Shown in pieces: positions 28,892 through 38,430 of a stretch of 64,000 bases of DNA. The notes beneath the pieces are model-generated. The model had not been told where the DNA came from, did no database searches, and was given only the letters and a program-made list of their open reading frames with translations. The position numbers were made by a program, and so were the translations under genes. Origin of the DNA: Methanosarcina barkeri 3 (GTDB taxonomy: Archaea > Halobacteriota > Methanosarcinia > Methanosarcinales > Methanosarcinaceae); the NCBI RefSeq assembly GCF_000970305.1, contig NZ_CP009517.1, positions 1,612,001 to 1,676,000 on the forward strand, in the 5' to 3' direction. The stretch's first letter is position 1; the number at the start of each line of letters is the position of its first letter.

Positions 28892-29443
28892 ACTGTGATA
28901 AAATGAATAAAGATACTTTATCGAAGCCCAAGTATAATTTGTCAAATAGTTTGTAGATTATGAGAACTAGTTTTATGAAAACTAATTTTATGAGAGCTAA
29001 TTTTGTGAGAACTAATTTTATGAGAACTATATTGGATATCGTTGTAAAAATAATGCTTTAAAGTTTTGTATCCATGAAGTCCTAATATGGGCAAATAAAA
29101 CATTGGCTGTGCGTAATTGAGAGTAAAAGGTAATTAGTATTCAAGGTCAGTTCCCTTGTAAATTCAAGGAACTTAAAAAAAATTTGTCTTAGATATTTAT
29201 ATTGAAACAGATGCGTACCATACAAAGTAGGAAGTTATTCTTGACTATAAACTGTCTGAAACAAGATACAAAGAGTAAAACAAGATACAAAGAGTAAAAC
29301 AAGATACAAAGAGTAAAACAAGATACAAAGAGTAAAACATAATATGAATGACGGATAGCAACAAAAATTTGAGAAATAATTGAACATCGGCAAAGACCAA
29401 AAACGAAACATACGGATAATACTATTTTTGAGGAGTTGAGCTT
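28892..29443. repeat. Intergenic region with two tandem-repeat arrays
   Basis: A 15-bp array (GAGAACTAATTTTAT, about 4.6 copies, 28962-29030) and an 18-bp array (AAACAAGATACAAAGAGT, four copies, 29259-29330). No gene otherwise. Confidence 0.9.
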
Positions 29444-29512
29444 ATTAATAAAGTAAACGAGCAAAAAACTAATGTTCGATTAGTTGAGAAAAACGAAGAA
29501 AATATTGAGAGA

Positions 29513-29989
29513 ATGCTTGAAATCGATTATGATGCTTTTGATGATAACTTACTTAGTAACTGGTCTCTGGTACCTTATCTACGATATGGACACGTTTTCG
29601 GTCTCTATGCCTGTAACTCCTTGAAAGGTTTTGCTATATTTATGAAAGAGTGGGATAATCCCAGATTTGCTTATCTGGTTGAGATAGCAGTAGAGAAAGA
29701 AAGTCAAGAAAAAGGATACGGATATTATCTCTTACTACAATCTCTAACGCACCTGAAAAATAACGGATTATCCAGTGTTTTCTTAACTGTTGATCCAAAC
29801 AACTTACGAGCCCGGCATATTTATTGTGACAAATTTGGATTTAAACTTGCAGAATATCGAAATAATGAATATGGACAAGGTCGTGACAGAATGTTTCTTC
29901 AGCTAAACCTTGAGAATTGGACTCCAGGTGCTAGTGAACACACCTCCCTGGAACCTGAGCCGTCAGGTGAAGGATTCATGGAGGAGTAG
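29513..29989 (+). CDS. GNAT-family N-acetyltransferase
   Basis: 158 residues from the ATG at 29513. Acetyl-CoA site V-E-x-x-x-Q-E-K-G-Y-G-Y-Y-L-L (about 61-77) and a later V-D-P-N-N-L-R-A-R-H-I-Y-x-K-F-G-F (about 103-120) are standard GNAT motifs A and B. The ATG has no ribosome site, whereas the reading frame stays open upstream and encodes a GNAT-like N terminus (NVRLVEKNEENIER). GAGGAG lies 8 nt before an in-frame ATT at 29444, so translation may begin at that ATT and give 181 residues. The substrate is unknown. The C-terminal tail is acidic and Ser/Pro-rich. Confidence 0.8.
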   Translation: MLEIDYDAFDDNLLSNWSLVPYLRYGHVFGLYACNSLKGFAIFMKEWDNPRFAYLVEIAVEKESQEKGYGYYLLLQSLTHLKNNGLSSVFLTVDPNNLRARHIYCDKFGFKLAEYRNNEYGQGRDRMFLQLNLENWTPGASEHTSLEPEPSGEGFMEE

Positions 29990-30008
29990 TTCACCCAATC
30001 TTTGCTCT

Positions 30009-31106
30009 TTACTCAAACTGAAAATTGCAACTTATGCCTTCAGGATCAAAACATAGATTACAGGATACGCATCTTGCTTTTTTAACCTTCCCTGATTTGA
30101 ATTTCAAAACAATGTCAGGTTCGCTGATAAACACCCTGCTCATGGAAACCAGATCGGCAAATCCGTTTTCAAGCAGCTCATTAATAACCTGAAGAGACCT
30201 GATTCCACCCACAAGAATGACCGGAATATTTACTGCACTTTTTATTGCTTTAGAACAGTCCCTGAAATATGCTTCTTTGGCAGGAGTATTGATTGCGGTC
30301 CTTATAGTTACCCCACCTGCCTCACTGATTCCTCCGCTGACCTCAATTGCACAGATTCCAGCCTTTTCCAGAAGCTTTGCAATTTCTATAGCCTGGAAAA
30401 TGTCAAGTCCCAGTTTAGCCTTTGAACAGCAGGGCTGAAAGCCATCGGTAGCATTCATTTTGACCAGAACAGGAAAAGAGTCACCAGCCTCTTCTTTTAT
30501 GCGCCTGGCAATTTCCGTGACTATCCTTGCCCGATTTTCTATCGAACCTCCCCAGAGGTCAGTCCTCATGTTCGTATAAGGAGAAATGAAACTACTTAAA
30601 AGGAAGCCATGGGCACAGTGGAGCTGTACCCCGTCAAAGCCTGCCTTTTTTGCCCTGACAGCCGCCTTTGTAAAAGCTTCGATTACTTCCAGGATTTCCT
30701 GTTCGGTCATTTCCCTCGGCATAACTGCCGAATGTCCGTCTTTTACTCTCGAAGGAGCCATAGGAACCGGATATTCGTCCGAAACACTTGCCTGCCTGCC
30801 TCCATGAACGATCTGGAGCACGATTTTACTTCTGTACCTGTGCACCCTTTCGGTTATCTTCCTGTAGGGTTCAATAAAACGGTCATCATAAATCCCCTGC
30901 TGGTAAATATCACTCTGACCGCCCGGAAGAACATAAGAATAACCGGTTATAATCAGCCCAACCTCGTTTTTTGCAAGCTCTTCATAAAGGTCTCCGAGCC
31001 TGGAAGTTGGCGTTCCGTCTTCTTTAGCCAAAAATTCGTGAGTTGCAGACCTTACAAAGCGGTTCTGGAGTTCCAGGTTGCAGACAGTGATAGGGTCAAA
31101 AATCAT
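30009..31106 (-). CDS. NADH:flavin oxidoreductase, Old Yellow Enzyme family
   Basis: 365 residues starting MIFDPITVCNLELQNRFV; the longer open frame (from 31193) adds a hydrophobic stretch not seen in the family, so the ATG at 31106 is preferred. Typical OYE features: N-R-F-V-R-S-A-T, LQIVHGGRQA with the flavin-contacting His, F-D-G-V-Q-L-H-C-A-H-G-F-L-L-S-S-F-x-S-P, and a phosphate-binding V-G-G-I near the end. C-terminal Cys motif C-V-S-C-N-L-C-x7-C resembles the [4Fe-4S] site of 2,4-dienoyl-CoA reductase-type OYEs, but the protein stops there and lacks the second FAD/NAD domain. It is probably an ene-reductase with Fe-S electron input. No operon partner. Confidence 0.85.
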   Translation of the reverse strand: MIFDPITVCNLELQNRFVRSATHEFLAKEDGTPTSRLGDLYEELAKNEVGLIITGYSYVLPGGQSDIYQQGIYDDRFIEPYRKITERVHRYRSKIVLQIVHGGRQASVSDEYPVPMAPSRVKDGHSAVMPREMTEQEILEVIEAFTKAAVRAKKAGFDGVQLHCAHGFLLSSFISPYTNMRTDLWGGSIENRARIVTEIARRIKEEAGDSFPVLVKMNATDGFQPCCSKAKLGLDIFQAIEIAKLLEKAGICAIEVSGGISEAGGVTIRTAINTPAKEAYFRDCSKAIKSAVNIPVILVGGIRSLQVINELLENGFADLVSMSRVFISEPDIVLKFKSGKVKKARCVSCNLCFDPEGISCNFQFE

Positions 31107-31235
31107 GATGAAAAATAGGATAAGGAAGGGTAAATAATTATCCAGGACTCCTGGATAAAGGAAATTTTTTGTTAGGCATAAAGTTTTTTTCAACTACAGC
31201 AAGAAAGAAAAAAGGAATTTACTCAGAAAGAAGGC

Positions 31236-32093
31236 TCAGGCAATCTCGCTTACGAACTCAATAGGGTTATCCGGATTATTAATGATATTGATATGCAGTT
31301 TTTCTGAACCACCTAAATTAGCAGCGTAACTTGCCGTTACTCTTTGTTCAAAAGTAAATTTATTATCTAAAATAATTTTATACCTGTAGTATCCCGGTTC
31401 GACAGTTATTTCAGGCGAAAAGATTTCATCCTCAGGGTTCATTGCATAGTTTTCTTTGAATACGGAATTATTATAGAAATCAAAAAGCTCGATAGTGATT
31501 TCATGGCTTTTTTTATCACTATTTCTCAGCGAAAATTTTAATGGATCTAACGAATGATGTTTTTTAATTTCTTCCTCTCCTTCTTCACTATAATACCTCC
31601 ACAGAAGATGGACAGTTTTTCCCTCATATTTCTCGTCCGTTGAAGCAATCCCATATGATTGATTGAAAAAATCTACATTAATGCAACCGTCAATTGTATC
31701 GTTTTTTACTGTGAAAAAAACACTACTTTGCGGCTTTCCGTCAATATAACCCATATAAGAGTTTACATTTGGTTTTTGAATCTCTCTTTCTTGAAGTTTA
31801 AGTTCGTAATCTTCTCCCATAAGGCTCAGATTTACGGTTCCGTTCGAGGCTAACTCCCTGAACTTTGCAGGGTTCACTATTACAGTTTCAAAACGATCGC
31901 ATGATTCAGGAGCCGTGATGGAGCTGTTGCCAAGTTGTACTCCTTTAAATATGCCGTTTTCATCAATTTCTGATGTTTTTTGGATTATATTTTTGTCATC
32001 CTGAATGTTCTCATTACTGGAGCCAGAGTAAATAGAGAAACCTACAATTCCCAACAAAATTAACGTTGCAACTGCTAGAACGATAAAGCGCAT
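31236..32093 (-). CDS. Membrane-anchored extracellular protein of unknown function
   Basis: 285 residues. One N-terminal hydrophobic segment (about 3-23, FIVLAVATLILLGIVGFSIY) without a lipobox Cys serves as signal anchor; the rest is predicted outside the cell. Two Cys (in SCDRFE and DGCINV) could form a disulfide. The C-terminal half reads like a beta-sandwich (FSPEITVEPGYYRYKIILDN). No family recognised. It is an isolated minus-strand gene with its own AT-rich promoter. Confidence 0.7.
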   Translation of the reverse strand: MRFIVLAVATLILLGIVGFSIYSGSSNENIQDDKNIIQKTSEIDENGIFKGVQLGNSSITAPESCDRFETVIVNPAKFRELASNGTVNLSLMGEDYELKLQEREIQKPNVNSYMGYIDGKPQSSVFFTVKNDTIDGCINVDFFNQSYGIASTDEKYEGKTVHLLWRYYSEEGEEEIKKHHSLDPLKFSLRNSDKKSHEITIELFDFYNNSVFKENYAMNPEDEIFSPEITVEPGYYRYKIILDNKFTFEQRVTASYAANLGGSEKLHINIINNPDNPIEFVSEIA

Positions 32094-32293
32094 AACATTA
32101 CCTCAAAAGTTAATGAGTTAATACATGTATTTGTTAGAATGTTAATCAATTTATCTAACAAAATTAAAAGGGTCAGAAAAATAGAAAATATAAATTGAGA
32201 AATAGCACAGATTCAAGCGCATTTTCGTTAAAAACTCATTTGAAGACCGGTTTTCCAATTTTGAGATTTCAGCGGCATGTTCACTTCAGATAG

Positions 32294-32839
32294 TTACTTC
32301 TTCAAACCTCGGAGTACATTCTGCAGAAAACCTTTCTTTTCAAAATACTGCTGATGATACTCTTCAGCCATATAGAATTCCGAAACCGGCACAATATCAG
32401 TAACTATCGGGTTTTTAAAAGCTCCTGATTTTTCAAGCTTCTCTTTTGAGGCAAAAGCAGCAGCTTTTTGCTTCTCGTCATGATAAAAGATAACCGAGCG
32501 GTATTGTTTTCCGACATCAAGGCCCTGCCTGTCCTTTGTAGTAGGGTCATGGACTTTCCAGAAGACGTCAAGTAAGGTCTCATAAGACACGACCTTCGGG
32601 TCGAAAATCACCCTAACTGCTTCGGCATGCCCGGTGTCAAGGGTGCAGACCTGTTCATAAGAAGGGCGTTCAAAATGCCCTCCGCTGAAGCCAACCGCAG
32701 TTGCAACCACACCTTTAACCTGTCGGAAAGCTTCTTCAATACCCCAGAAGCAACCTGCAGCAAAGGTTGCTTTTTCCAGATCGCCTCCAGGATTTTCGAA
32801 AAAGTCTGGATTCATTTCAGCTGTATTGTTTCCTTCCAC
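32294..32839 (-). CDS. msrA: Peptide methionine-S-sulfoxide reductase
   Basis: 181 residues. Catalytic Cys30 in [11 protein letters not shown], with [16 protein letters not shown], the TGHAE motif and [24 protein letters not shown]. It reduces the S-epimer of methionine sulfoxide in proteins, using thioredoxin. No C-terminal resolving Cys is seen; the second Cys (about 62) may take that role. The next gene upstream (PEBP lipoprotein) is only 22 bp away and may be co-transcribed, which would fit envelope or oxidative-stress repair. Confidence 0.96.
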   Translation of the reverse strand: MEGNNTAEMNPDFFENPGGDLEKATFAAGCFWGIEEAFRQVKGVVATAVGFSGGHFERPSYEQVCTLDTGHAEAVRVIFDPKVVSYETLLDVFWKVHDPTTKDRQGLDVGKQYRSVIFYHDEKQKAAAFASKEKLEKSGAFKNPIVTDIVPVSEFYMAEEYHQQYFEKKGFLQNVLRGLKK

Positions 32840-32860
32840 TATCTTCCCCCCATAAACAAG

Positions 32861-33445
32861 TTATTTCCTGCTGTATTTTCCCATCAACTCCCCTTCAGCA
32901 GTAATATGTCCTATCATTTCCTTTTCGAGTTCTTTTCGTCCTGCTCCTGCTTTAAGATCAAGATTTTTGTCCAGAGCATAGACCCTGAAGAAATACCTGT
33001 GCGTGCCTGAAGGTGGACATGGCCCTCCATATCCTATTTTCTTGAAATCATTTAAACCTTCGACCCCAGGTATACTGTCTTCTTCTATTTTCGCCATAGG
33101 TTCTATGTTCCAGACGATCCAGTGTGTGAATGTCTTTGGAGAGGCGTCAGGATCGTCTACTATGAGTACCAAACTCTCAGCCTCTTCGGGAATGCCTTCG
33201 AATTCAAGAGGCGGATTTATATTTTGCCCATCACATGTGTACTTTCCTGGAACACTACCGTTAGATGCAAACGCGCTGCTAGAAACATTTATACTTTGAA
33301 TGTTCATGCTTTCATCCCCTTTACCGGTTTCGGGAGACTCCTTATTTACAGGTGCCTCAGCTTTCTTATTTTGGACACATCCCGAAATGAGAACCATTGC
33401 TGCAAACAAGAATATCAAAACAACTGCACCGGTCTTTCTATTCAT
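32861..33445 (-). CDS. PEBP/YbhB-family lipoprotein
   Basis: 194 residues from the ATG at 33445 (GGAG 12 nt upstream; a GTG three codons earlier is possible). A lipobox-like signal LISGC (Cys about 23) suggests lipid attachment. The Raf-kinase-inhibitor-like fold is marked by DGQNINPPLEFEGIPEEA, DDPDASPKTFTHWIVWNI and GPCPPSGTHRYFFRVYAL. Ligands of prokaryotic PEBP proteins are poorly known. Probably co-transcribed with msrA. Confidence 0.88.
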   Translation of the reverse strand: MNRKTGAVVLIFLFAAMVLISGCVQNKKAEAPVNKESPETGKGDESMNIQSINVSSSAFASNGSVPGKYTCDGQNINPPLEFEGIPEEAESLVLIVDDPDASPKTFTHWIVWNIEPMAKIEEDSIPGVEGLNDFKKIGYGGPCPPSGTHRYFFRVYALDKNLDLKAGAGRKELEKEMIGHITAEGELMGKYSRK

Positions 33446-33771
33446 ATATGGCACCAGCTCCTGACAGCAGGAAAATTGCTCAACACTGAAATATTAAAGC
33501 TAAAGAGATATAACTTTAAGGCTTAAAGCTAAAGCTGCGCTATAATTAATCTCAAAAAACTTGTTCCTGCAGTAAAGTTAAGACCTGGTTTGAAGTGTAT
33601 CCTCCTAATCAAATTTCAAGCGAGAAATCCGGCAGATACGAGGGTAACTCCTCCCACTAACCTCGTCGTAAAGTTTTATATCAAATTGCATCAAATTACA
33701 TCAAATATTAGAAGAAAAGCCCTGCAGCCGCCTTGAGAACTACGGACTGATGCCTTGAGAGAAAAGCAAGT
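33446..33771. other. Intergenic region
   Basis: No gene. Three ATCAAATTRCA copies (11-bp spacing, 33679-33708) about 65 bp beyond the stop of the minus-strand zinc-ribbon gene. Confidence 0.6.
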
Positions 33772-33978
33772 TCAGTCTTCCACTTCAAGAGAATTAATAA
33801 TATCGTTGACTGTAAGTTCTCCTTTAGCTACGCGCTGGACAAGTGGATAGATAAATGAGCAATCATCCATTGCAGCCCAACGTGCTTCTCCTACTCGTCT
33901 TACAACTTCATCCAGTATTTCGCCACATGTCTTGCAGTATCTTCCTTCACTCTCTGCTCCACAACTTTCGCATTTCAT
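33772..33978 (-). CDS. Small zinc-ribbon protein
   Basis: 68 residues; ATG at 33978 with GGGGA 6 nt upstream. N-terminal CxxC pairs CESCGAESEGRYCKTCG bind zinc. A helical tail follows (EVVRRVGEARWAAMDD ... LVQRVAKGELTVNDIINSLE), with an additional Cys near residue 40. It may be a protein- or nucleic-acid-binding adaptor; no function assigned. Monocistronic. Confidence 0.8.
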   Translation of the reverse strand: MKCESCGAESEGRYCKTCGEILDEVVRRVGEARWAAMDDCSFIYPLVQRVAKGELTVNDIINSLEVED

Positions 33979-34295
33979 AAAAATTCCCCTATAACCTATG
34001 GGAACGTAGGAAATAAATAAATTATGGTAATATGTGAGCATATTTGTACAGTCCGAATAAATCAGAGGCAAAAAAGGAAAATTAAGGATCTGGATAAGTA
34101 AAAATTACCTTGGGATTACTTAAAGAAATATTACAAGTATAGAAAATCCGCTAAGCTTATAGATCTAATTTTCAAATCAAACTACAGGAAATCCAATTCG
34201 TTAAAACGTATAGAGAGGCATACAGGCCTGAACTTTCCTACAGGCCTGAGTTTTCCTGCCCCTGGTTATCTTCACCAAACTTTTCCAGACCGCAA
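33979..34295. other. Intergenic region
   Basis: Nothing firm. ACAGGCCTGA is directly repeated at about 34219 and 34239 (TACAGGCCTGA, each nearly palindromic) and may act in termination of the DUF362 gene. Confidence 0.4.
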
Positions 34296-35174
34296 TCAAG
34301 CAAGATTAGCAAGGATTTCTTCGGTTTCCTCAACCCCTGAATTCTTTAAAGTCACTTCTTCCCTTCCGCGTATCCCTAGCCCAAGTTCTATCGCCCTTCT
34401 GATCTGAGGCTGGACCCAGACTGAATGCTCTTGAATTTTCGGAACCGTACCAAGAGTTTTCAGGAGAGCAAGACCCACAGCATCATTTGCAACAACATCC
34501 GAGCTTGCCAGTACAATACCAGGCTCTCTGAGCGTTCCAAGGTCAGGGCCTCCGGCCACAAAGCACTTTGTAGCGTCCGAAATATAAAAATCAGGCTTAT
34601 AAACAAGATTTGATTCGGCAATCATGCTCCCGAAAAGTTCGTCCATATGTTGGCCATGAGGAAGCTGTCTCCTATCCCGGTCTGCGGTTATGCTGATCTG
34701 CGATTTCAAGCCCATGGTAAAGGTTGCAGTCCAGTGGGTTTTGATTACAGGAAGAGCAATTACATAATCTACCGAGTCAAGAAACTCGGGAACATAAAAA
34801 CCATCCTGCCAGGAGTAAGCGCCATCAGGCTTCATATGATAGCGTTTCATATGATCAAAGGTAAGGATTTCGTCTATTCCTTCTGACTCCGCAGCCTGCC
34901 AGAGCCCAAGCTTCCTGAGTACCATTTCGGTATCCAATGTGGTCATTGATTTTTCAGCAACAATTATTTTTTCAGGGCTGCATTTTCTTGCTTCCCTTAT
35001 AGCTCCCTTCAGGATCTCAGGATTTGTCGAGCCAGGAGGCGGGTCTGCAGTATTTGCATTCGGCCTTATCAGTACAGTAGATCCTTTTTTAATTCCAAGC
35101 CCTCCTGCAAGCTCTACTGCGACTTTTACTGATTCCAGAGTGTCTTTGTTTCTTGAAAGACCAATAACTGCCAT
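34296..35174 (-). CDS. DUF362-domain protein
   Basis: 292 residues from the ATG at 35174 (GGGAG 9 nt upstream); the longer frame begins in AT-rich repeat DNA. DUF362 features: KKGSTVLIRPNANTADPPPGSTNPEILKGAIREAR, ALPVIKTHWTATFTMGLK (a conserved K-x-H motif) and the final D-A-V-G-x-A-L-L helix region. The family is common in anaerobes, often with ferredoxin domains; none is present here. The reaction is unknown. Confidence 0.88.
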   Translation of the reverse strand: MAVIGLSRNKDTLESVKVAVELAGGLGIKKGSTVLIRPNANTADPPPGSTNPEILKGAIREARKCSPEKIIVAEKSMTTLDTEMVLRKLGLWQAAESEGIDEILTFDHMKRYHMKPDGAYSWQDGFYVPEFLDSVDYVIALPVIKTHWTATFTMGLKSQISITADRDRRQLPHGQHMDELFGSMIAESNLVYKPDFYISDATKCFVAGGPDLGTLREPGIVLASSDVVANDAVGLALLKTLGTVPKIQEHSVWVQPQIRRAIELGLGIRGREEVTLKNSGVEETEEILANLA

Positions 35175-35267
35175 ACTCAAAACTCCCACATAGTAATACG
35201 TAGCTGAAAATATAAAAATATAGTTAAATATATAAAAACGAAGCTTGTAAGCTCCCAAAAAAGATAC

Positions 35268-35362
35268 AAACCAAAAAGAATAAAATAAACCAAAAAGAAT
35301 AAAATAAACCAAAAAGAATAAAATAAACCAAAAAAATGAAATAAACCAAAAAGAATAAAATG
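35268..35362. repeat. 19-bp tandem repeat
   Basis: About five copies of AAACCAAAAAGAATAAAAT, one shortened, between the DUF362 promoter and the end of the PhoU/RCK_C gene. Confidence 0.9.
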
Positions 35363-35466
35363 AAAAATTTGTAAAATGATTCCGAGACTTTCACTCCAGG
35401 TTTATACTTCCTATGAATGATCCTGCATCACCAGCAGGAAAAGGTGAAAATTACCAGGTAAGGAGA

Positions 35467-36666
35467 TTACTGGTTCAGTTTACACTCACACATTTCTATA
35501 AGCGCTCCTTCTCCAATCCTTGACCCGCGTGCAATAAGCATATCTCCTGCCTGAACAATCGTGTTACCTTTCGGAGCATAGACCCAGCGGTCAGCTCTTT
35601 TTATTGCCATTACATGCAGTCCGGTCTCAGTTTCAAGCTTCAATTCAAAGAAAGTCTTTCCGACTATAGGAGAGCATTTCTCGACCTGGAGCCTGGTTAT
35701 AACCTCTTCGGAATTCCTGACTGCGAGGGTGATAATGGGATGGAGTTCGATATCTCTTAGTACAGTATCTGCAATTCCGTAAGCAGCATCGGAAATAGCT
35801 TCAGAGGCACTTGCAAGGTGAAGGATTCCCCTGAGCATGTTCACATCTTCAAAATGTTTTGCGGTTTCAAGCACCCAGTGCTGGAGTTCGTATTTCATAG
35901 AATCCATTTCGGACTCCAGGGCACTAACCTCATATGCAATATCCTCGTTGTCAAAAAGAATAGCAGAGTATGCAAGCCCTACCGAGAGTTCGGACATATT
36001 CTTCATATCTACTATAATATCCACGGCATGTTCAAGATCTTTTAAAATTTTATTGTGCTCGATTTCCCTTGGTACGAATTTCCTTGTCGTTGCCATCTCG
36101 AAAAACAGTGTGACTCCTTCATCATGCCCTCTGGCAATCAATACATCTCCTTGCCGAAGGCGAGTTTCCTTGTCAGGGTCATAAATCCAATCCTCGTTTC
36201 TCCTGATAGCAATAATCCACATGCCTGTCTCGAGATCAAGTTCAAGATCGCCAAGCGTACGTCCTGACATTGGAGATTCTGCAGCAACCGTTGCCCTTAC
36301 AATGGTTTCTTCCGCTTCCCTGAGAGCAACTTTCAGTTCCATCGGAATTCCCATGTTCATAAGAACTATCTTGGCAATATCGCCTGCGGCGTTAGCGATG
36401 TTTTCCGAGCACGCAGCAACCTGTAAAACTCCAAGGAGGCCTTCGGCCTCGTCAACCCTGCGTGTGCTTAACATCGCGACCATCTTAATTTGGTAATCGA
36501 GAGTATCCATCTTATCTTCAAGATTGAGTACCTCTTCTGCAACGTCCTCATCATCGTAAACCATTGCAGAGTATGCAAGGTCTACCATGAGTTCGGAAGT
36601 GTCCTTCATCTCAGTCAAAAGATCCTTGAGGTTCTTAGGACTGTATCTGAATTCTTTAGGGAACAT
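35467..36666 (-). CDS. Duplicated PhoU-RCK_C regulatory protein for the adjacent MgtE transporter
   Basis: 399 residues with an internal duplication: PhoU-like helical domain (about 10-115), RCK_C/TrkA-C domain (about 118-200; MSGRTLGDLELDLETGMWIIAIRR), a second PhoU-like domain (about 210-310) and second RCK_C (about 312-395; VGKTFFELKLETETGLHVMAIKR). RCK_C domains sense ions or nucleotides. Cytoplasmic. The gene follows two half-length MgtE genes on the same strand about 350 bp downstream, suggesting that it gates or regulates that divalent-cation channel; this is inferred from context. Confidence 0.87.
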   Translation of the reverse strand: MFPKEFRYSPKNLKDLLTEMKDTSELMVDLAYSAMVYDDEDVAEEVLNLEDKMDTLDYQIKMVAMLSTRRVDEAEGLLGVLQVAACSENIANAAGDIAKIVLMNMGIPMELKVALREAEETIVRATVAAESPMSGRTLGDLELDLETGMWIIAIRRNEDWIYDPDKETRLRQGDVLIARGHDEGVTLFFEMATTRKFVPREIEHNKILKDLEHAVDIIVDMKNMSELSVGLAYSAILFDNEDIAYEVSALESEMDSMKYELQHWVLETAKHFEDVNMLRGILHLASASEAISDAAYGIADTVLRDIELHPIITLAVRNSEEVITRLQVEKCSPIVGKTFFELKLETETGLHVMAIKRADRWVYAPKGNTIVQAGDMLIARGSRIGEGALIEMCECKLNQ

Positions 36667-37013
36667 AGTCTCTAGATCAACTCTACCTTGTGCTGGTGTG
36701 TATGAGTATGTACTTAATAGTAATTATTAATTATTAATTTTTGATTAATCAGGTTTTAAGAACCTGACTGGAATATAATAGATCAGATAATAACGGTAGT
36801 AAGTATTGTAGTAAATAATGGCAGTAAATATTGTAGTTAAATAATGGCAGTAAATGTTGGTAGTAAATGATGGTACCAAATAATGGTAGTGATATGGCAG
36901 TAAATATTGGTAGTGATATGGCAGTAAATATTGGTAGTGATATGGCAGTAAATATTGGTAGTGATAATGGTTTAGTAAACAATGGTAGTAAAACTGTTTT
37001 ATAAAAACATTAC
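36667..37013. repeat. Intergenic region with 24-bp tandem repeats
   Basis: Array of GGTAGTGATATGGCAGTAAA plus TATT units (24 bp) at about 36884-36970, with degenerate copies from about 36790 to 36990, starting about 25 bp past the stop of the MgtE half-gene. The left end is the PhoU/RCK_C promoter. Confidence 0.9.
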
Positions 37014-37592
37014 TTATAAAATATTCAGTATGTACAGGGCCATGAAAATTCCTGTAACTCCAACGAGGTCTCCAAGGCTTGCTATGAAAGGAATGACCGT
37101 ATCATCCGGGTCCATTCCGAACCTATGAGAAACAAAGGCAATGGCTACTGTTGCAGAGTACACAACTGCAAGTTCTATGATAACGGCAATAAGGCTGATT
37201 TCAAGAATGGTGAGAAAAGGCATCCCGTACCCCAGGAAACTGCTTGCCAGAAAGACCAGTATGCTGACAGAAATTGAAGAAACAAACCCTACGATTGAAG
37301 CCGCAATAACACTATTGTGTACAACCGGGTTACTTCTTAGATTATCTCCAAGCCCCATGTGGAAAGCCGATGAAAGCCTGGCCCCAAGCATGCTTCCTGT
37401 ATCCCCTCCGATTTTGATAAGGGAAGGGATAAGAATCAGTATTGCTGGCATAGATATCAAATTTTTTTCTCTTGAATTAAGAAGCTGCCCTACAAGAATT
37501 CCCATTACACATGTTATTATAAGTACCGGCAGCCCTCGCTGAATGATACCGTTAATTGTGTAGTAAGGAGTCTGGTGCCCTGTTTTCCTCAA
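37014..37592 (-). CDS. MgtE-like divalent cation transporter, half-subunit B
   Basis: 192 residues, TTG start overlapping the stop of the upstream half-gene. Five membrane helices of the MgtE transmembrane domain, with the Gly-rich pore motif GGDTGSMLGARLSSA (about 58-72) and the ion-site region FGMDPDDTVIPFIASLGDLVG (about 157-177, first 20 residues most conserved). It lacks the cytoplasmic N and CBS domains of bacterial MgtE. It should pair with half-subunit A in the membrane to transport Mg2+ or related cations. Confidence 0.87.
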   Translation of the reverse strand: MRKTGHQTPYYTINGIIQRGLPVLIITCVMGILVGQLLNSREKNLISMPAILILIPSLIKIGGDTGSMLGARLSSAFHMGLGDNLRSNPVVHNSVIAASIVGFVSSISVSILVFLASSFLGYGMPFLTILEISLIAVIIELAVVYSATVAIAFVSHRFGMDPDDTVIPFIASLGDLVGVTGIFMALYILNIL

Positions 37593-38215
37593 AACATCAC
37601 CACCAATTTTGCAGAGAGGAAAAGCATGAGCATGGAAACGATATCCCCGATAGTTGCAATCGAAGGCGTAACAACATTATCAGGATCAAAACCAAACCTG
37701 AACATTCCTACAGCCAGCAGAGCTGCAACAAAAGAGAGAATCACCCCGGATGTAAAAGCTGAAATCACGCAGATAAGAGTAAGTTTAAAAACACCTGCAC
37801 TTTCGAAGCCCAGAGCAAGGGTTACATAGTGCCCGAGAATCCCGAGAATAAAAGCGGTAATAACACTCAGGATCAGGGAACCTGAGATGTTGTTCATGAG
37901 TTCCGGGTTATGCCTGTCAAGATCCGTAATCAGTCCCAGGTGAATTGCACTGCCAAGCCTGGAACCAAGGGTCGAGGAAATATTTCCCCTGAGCCCGAGT
38001 ACTCCTGGATAAATTACAAGCAGTCCAGGGATCATCCCAAGTTCATCGGTCATCCCGGAAAGTATAATCCCTGCAGCCACGCCCCCTACAGTAGCAATAA
38101 GTTCAAAAGGCAGCGCCTCACGTACTATTGACGAAACACTCGCGTATTCGCTCAGGTATTTTTCAATATACTGGGACTCGAAAAGGTCTTCGTCCCTGTG
38201 AGACTCTGAGGGCAT
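37589..38215 (-). CDS. MgtE-like divalent cation transporter, half-subunit A
   Basis: 208 residues. A cytoplasmic N terminus of about 35 residues is followed by five membrane helices with GLRGNISSTLGSRLGSA (about 73-89) and FGFDPDNVVTPSIATIGDIV (about 172-191), matching half-subunit B. Together they resemble a eukaryotic-like SLC41 tandem transporter split into two genes, joined by a 4-nt overlap. The start of this gene and its promoter are duplicated at 39376-39536. Confidence 0.87.
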   Translation of the reverse strand: MPSESHRDEDLFESQYIEKYLSEYASVSSIVREALPFELIATVGGVAAGIILSGMTDELGMIPGLLVIYPGVLGLRGNISSTLGSRLGSAIHLGLITDLDRHNPELMNNISGSLILSVITAFILGILGHYVTLALGFESAGVFKLTLICVISAFTSGVILSFVAALLAVGMFRFGFDPDNVVTPSIATIGDIVSMLMLFLSAKLVVMF

Positions 38216-38256
38216 GCGCTTGTATTACACACTAATAATATTAAAATAATCGCTAA
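38097..38256. repeat. Direct repeat, left copy (start of MgtE half-gene A and its promoter)
   Basis: Matches 39376-39536 over about 160 bp with a handful of substitutions and one indel. This copy is the intact gene start. The two copies flank pyrF. Confidence 0.93.
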
Positions 38257-38430
38257 CTTCTGAAAAAGAAGGCCTGTCCAAAAATTATAAGTTTAAGATT
38301 CCATTAATTGAAAACAGAAAATTAAAGATTAGTGACGCTTAAATTACCCTATTAAATTTTGATTTCCAGAAAAAATTAATAATTTGCAACCTTTACATGA
38401 TACTCAACTGGCAATAGATAATGGTTAGAG

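Noticed and set aside
36749-36982. 77-residue hydrophobic minus-strand frame
   Set aside because: It is an artefact of the 24-bp tandem repeat and has no ribosome site.
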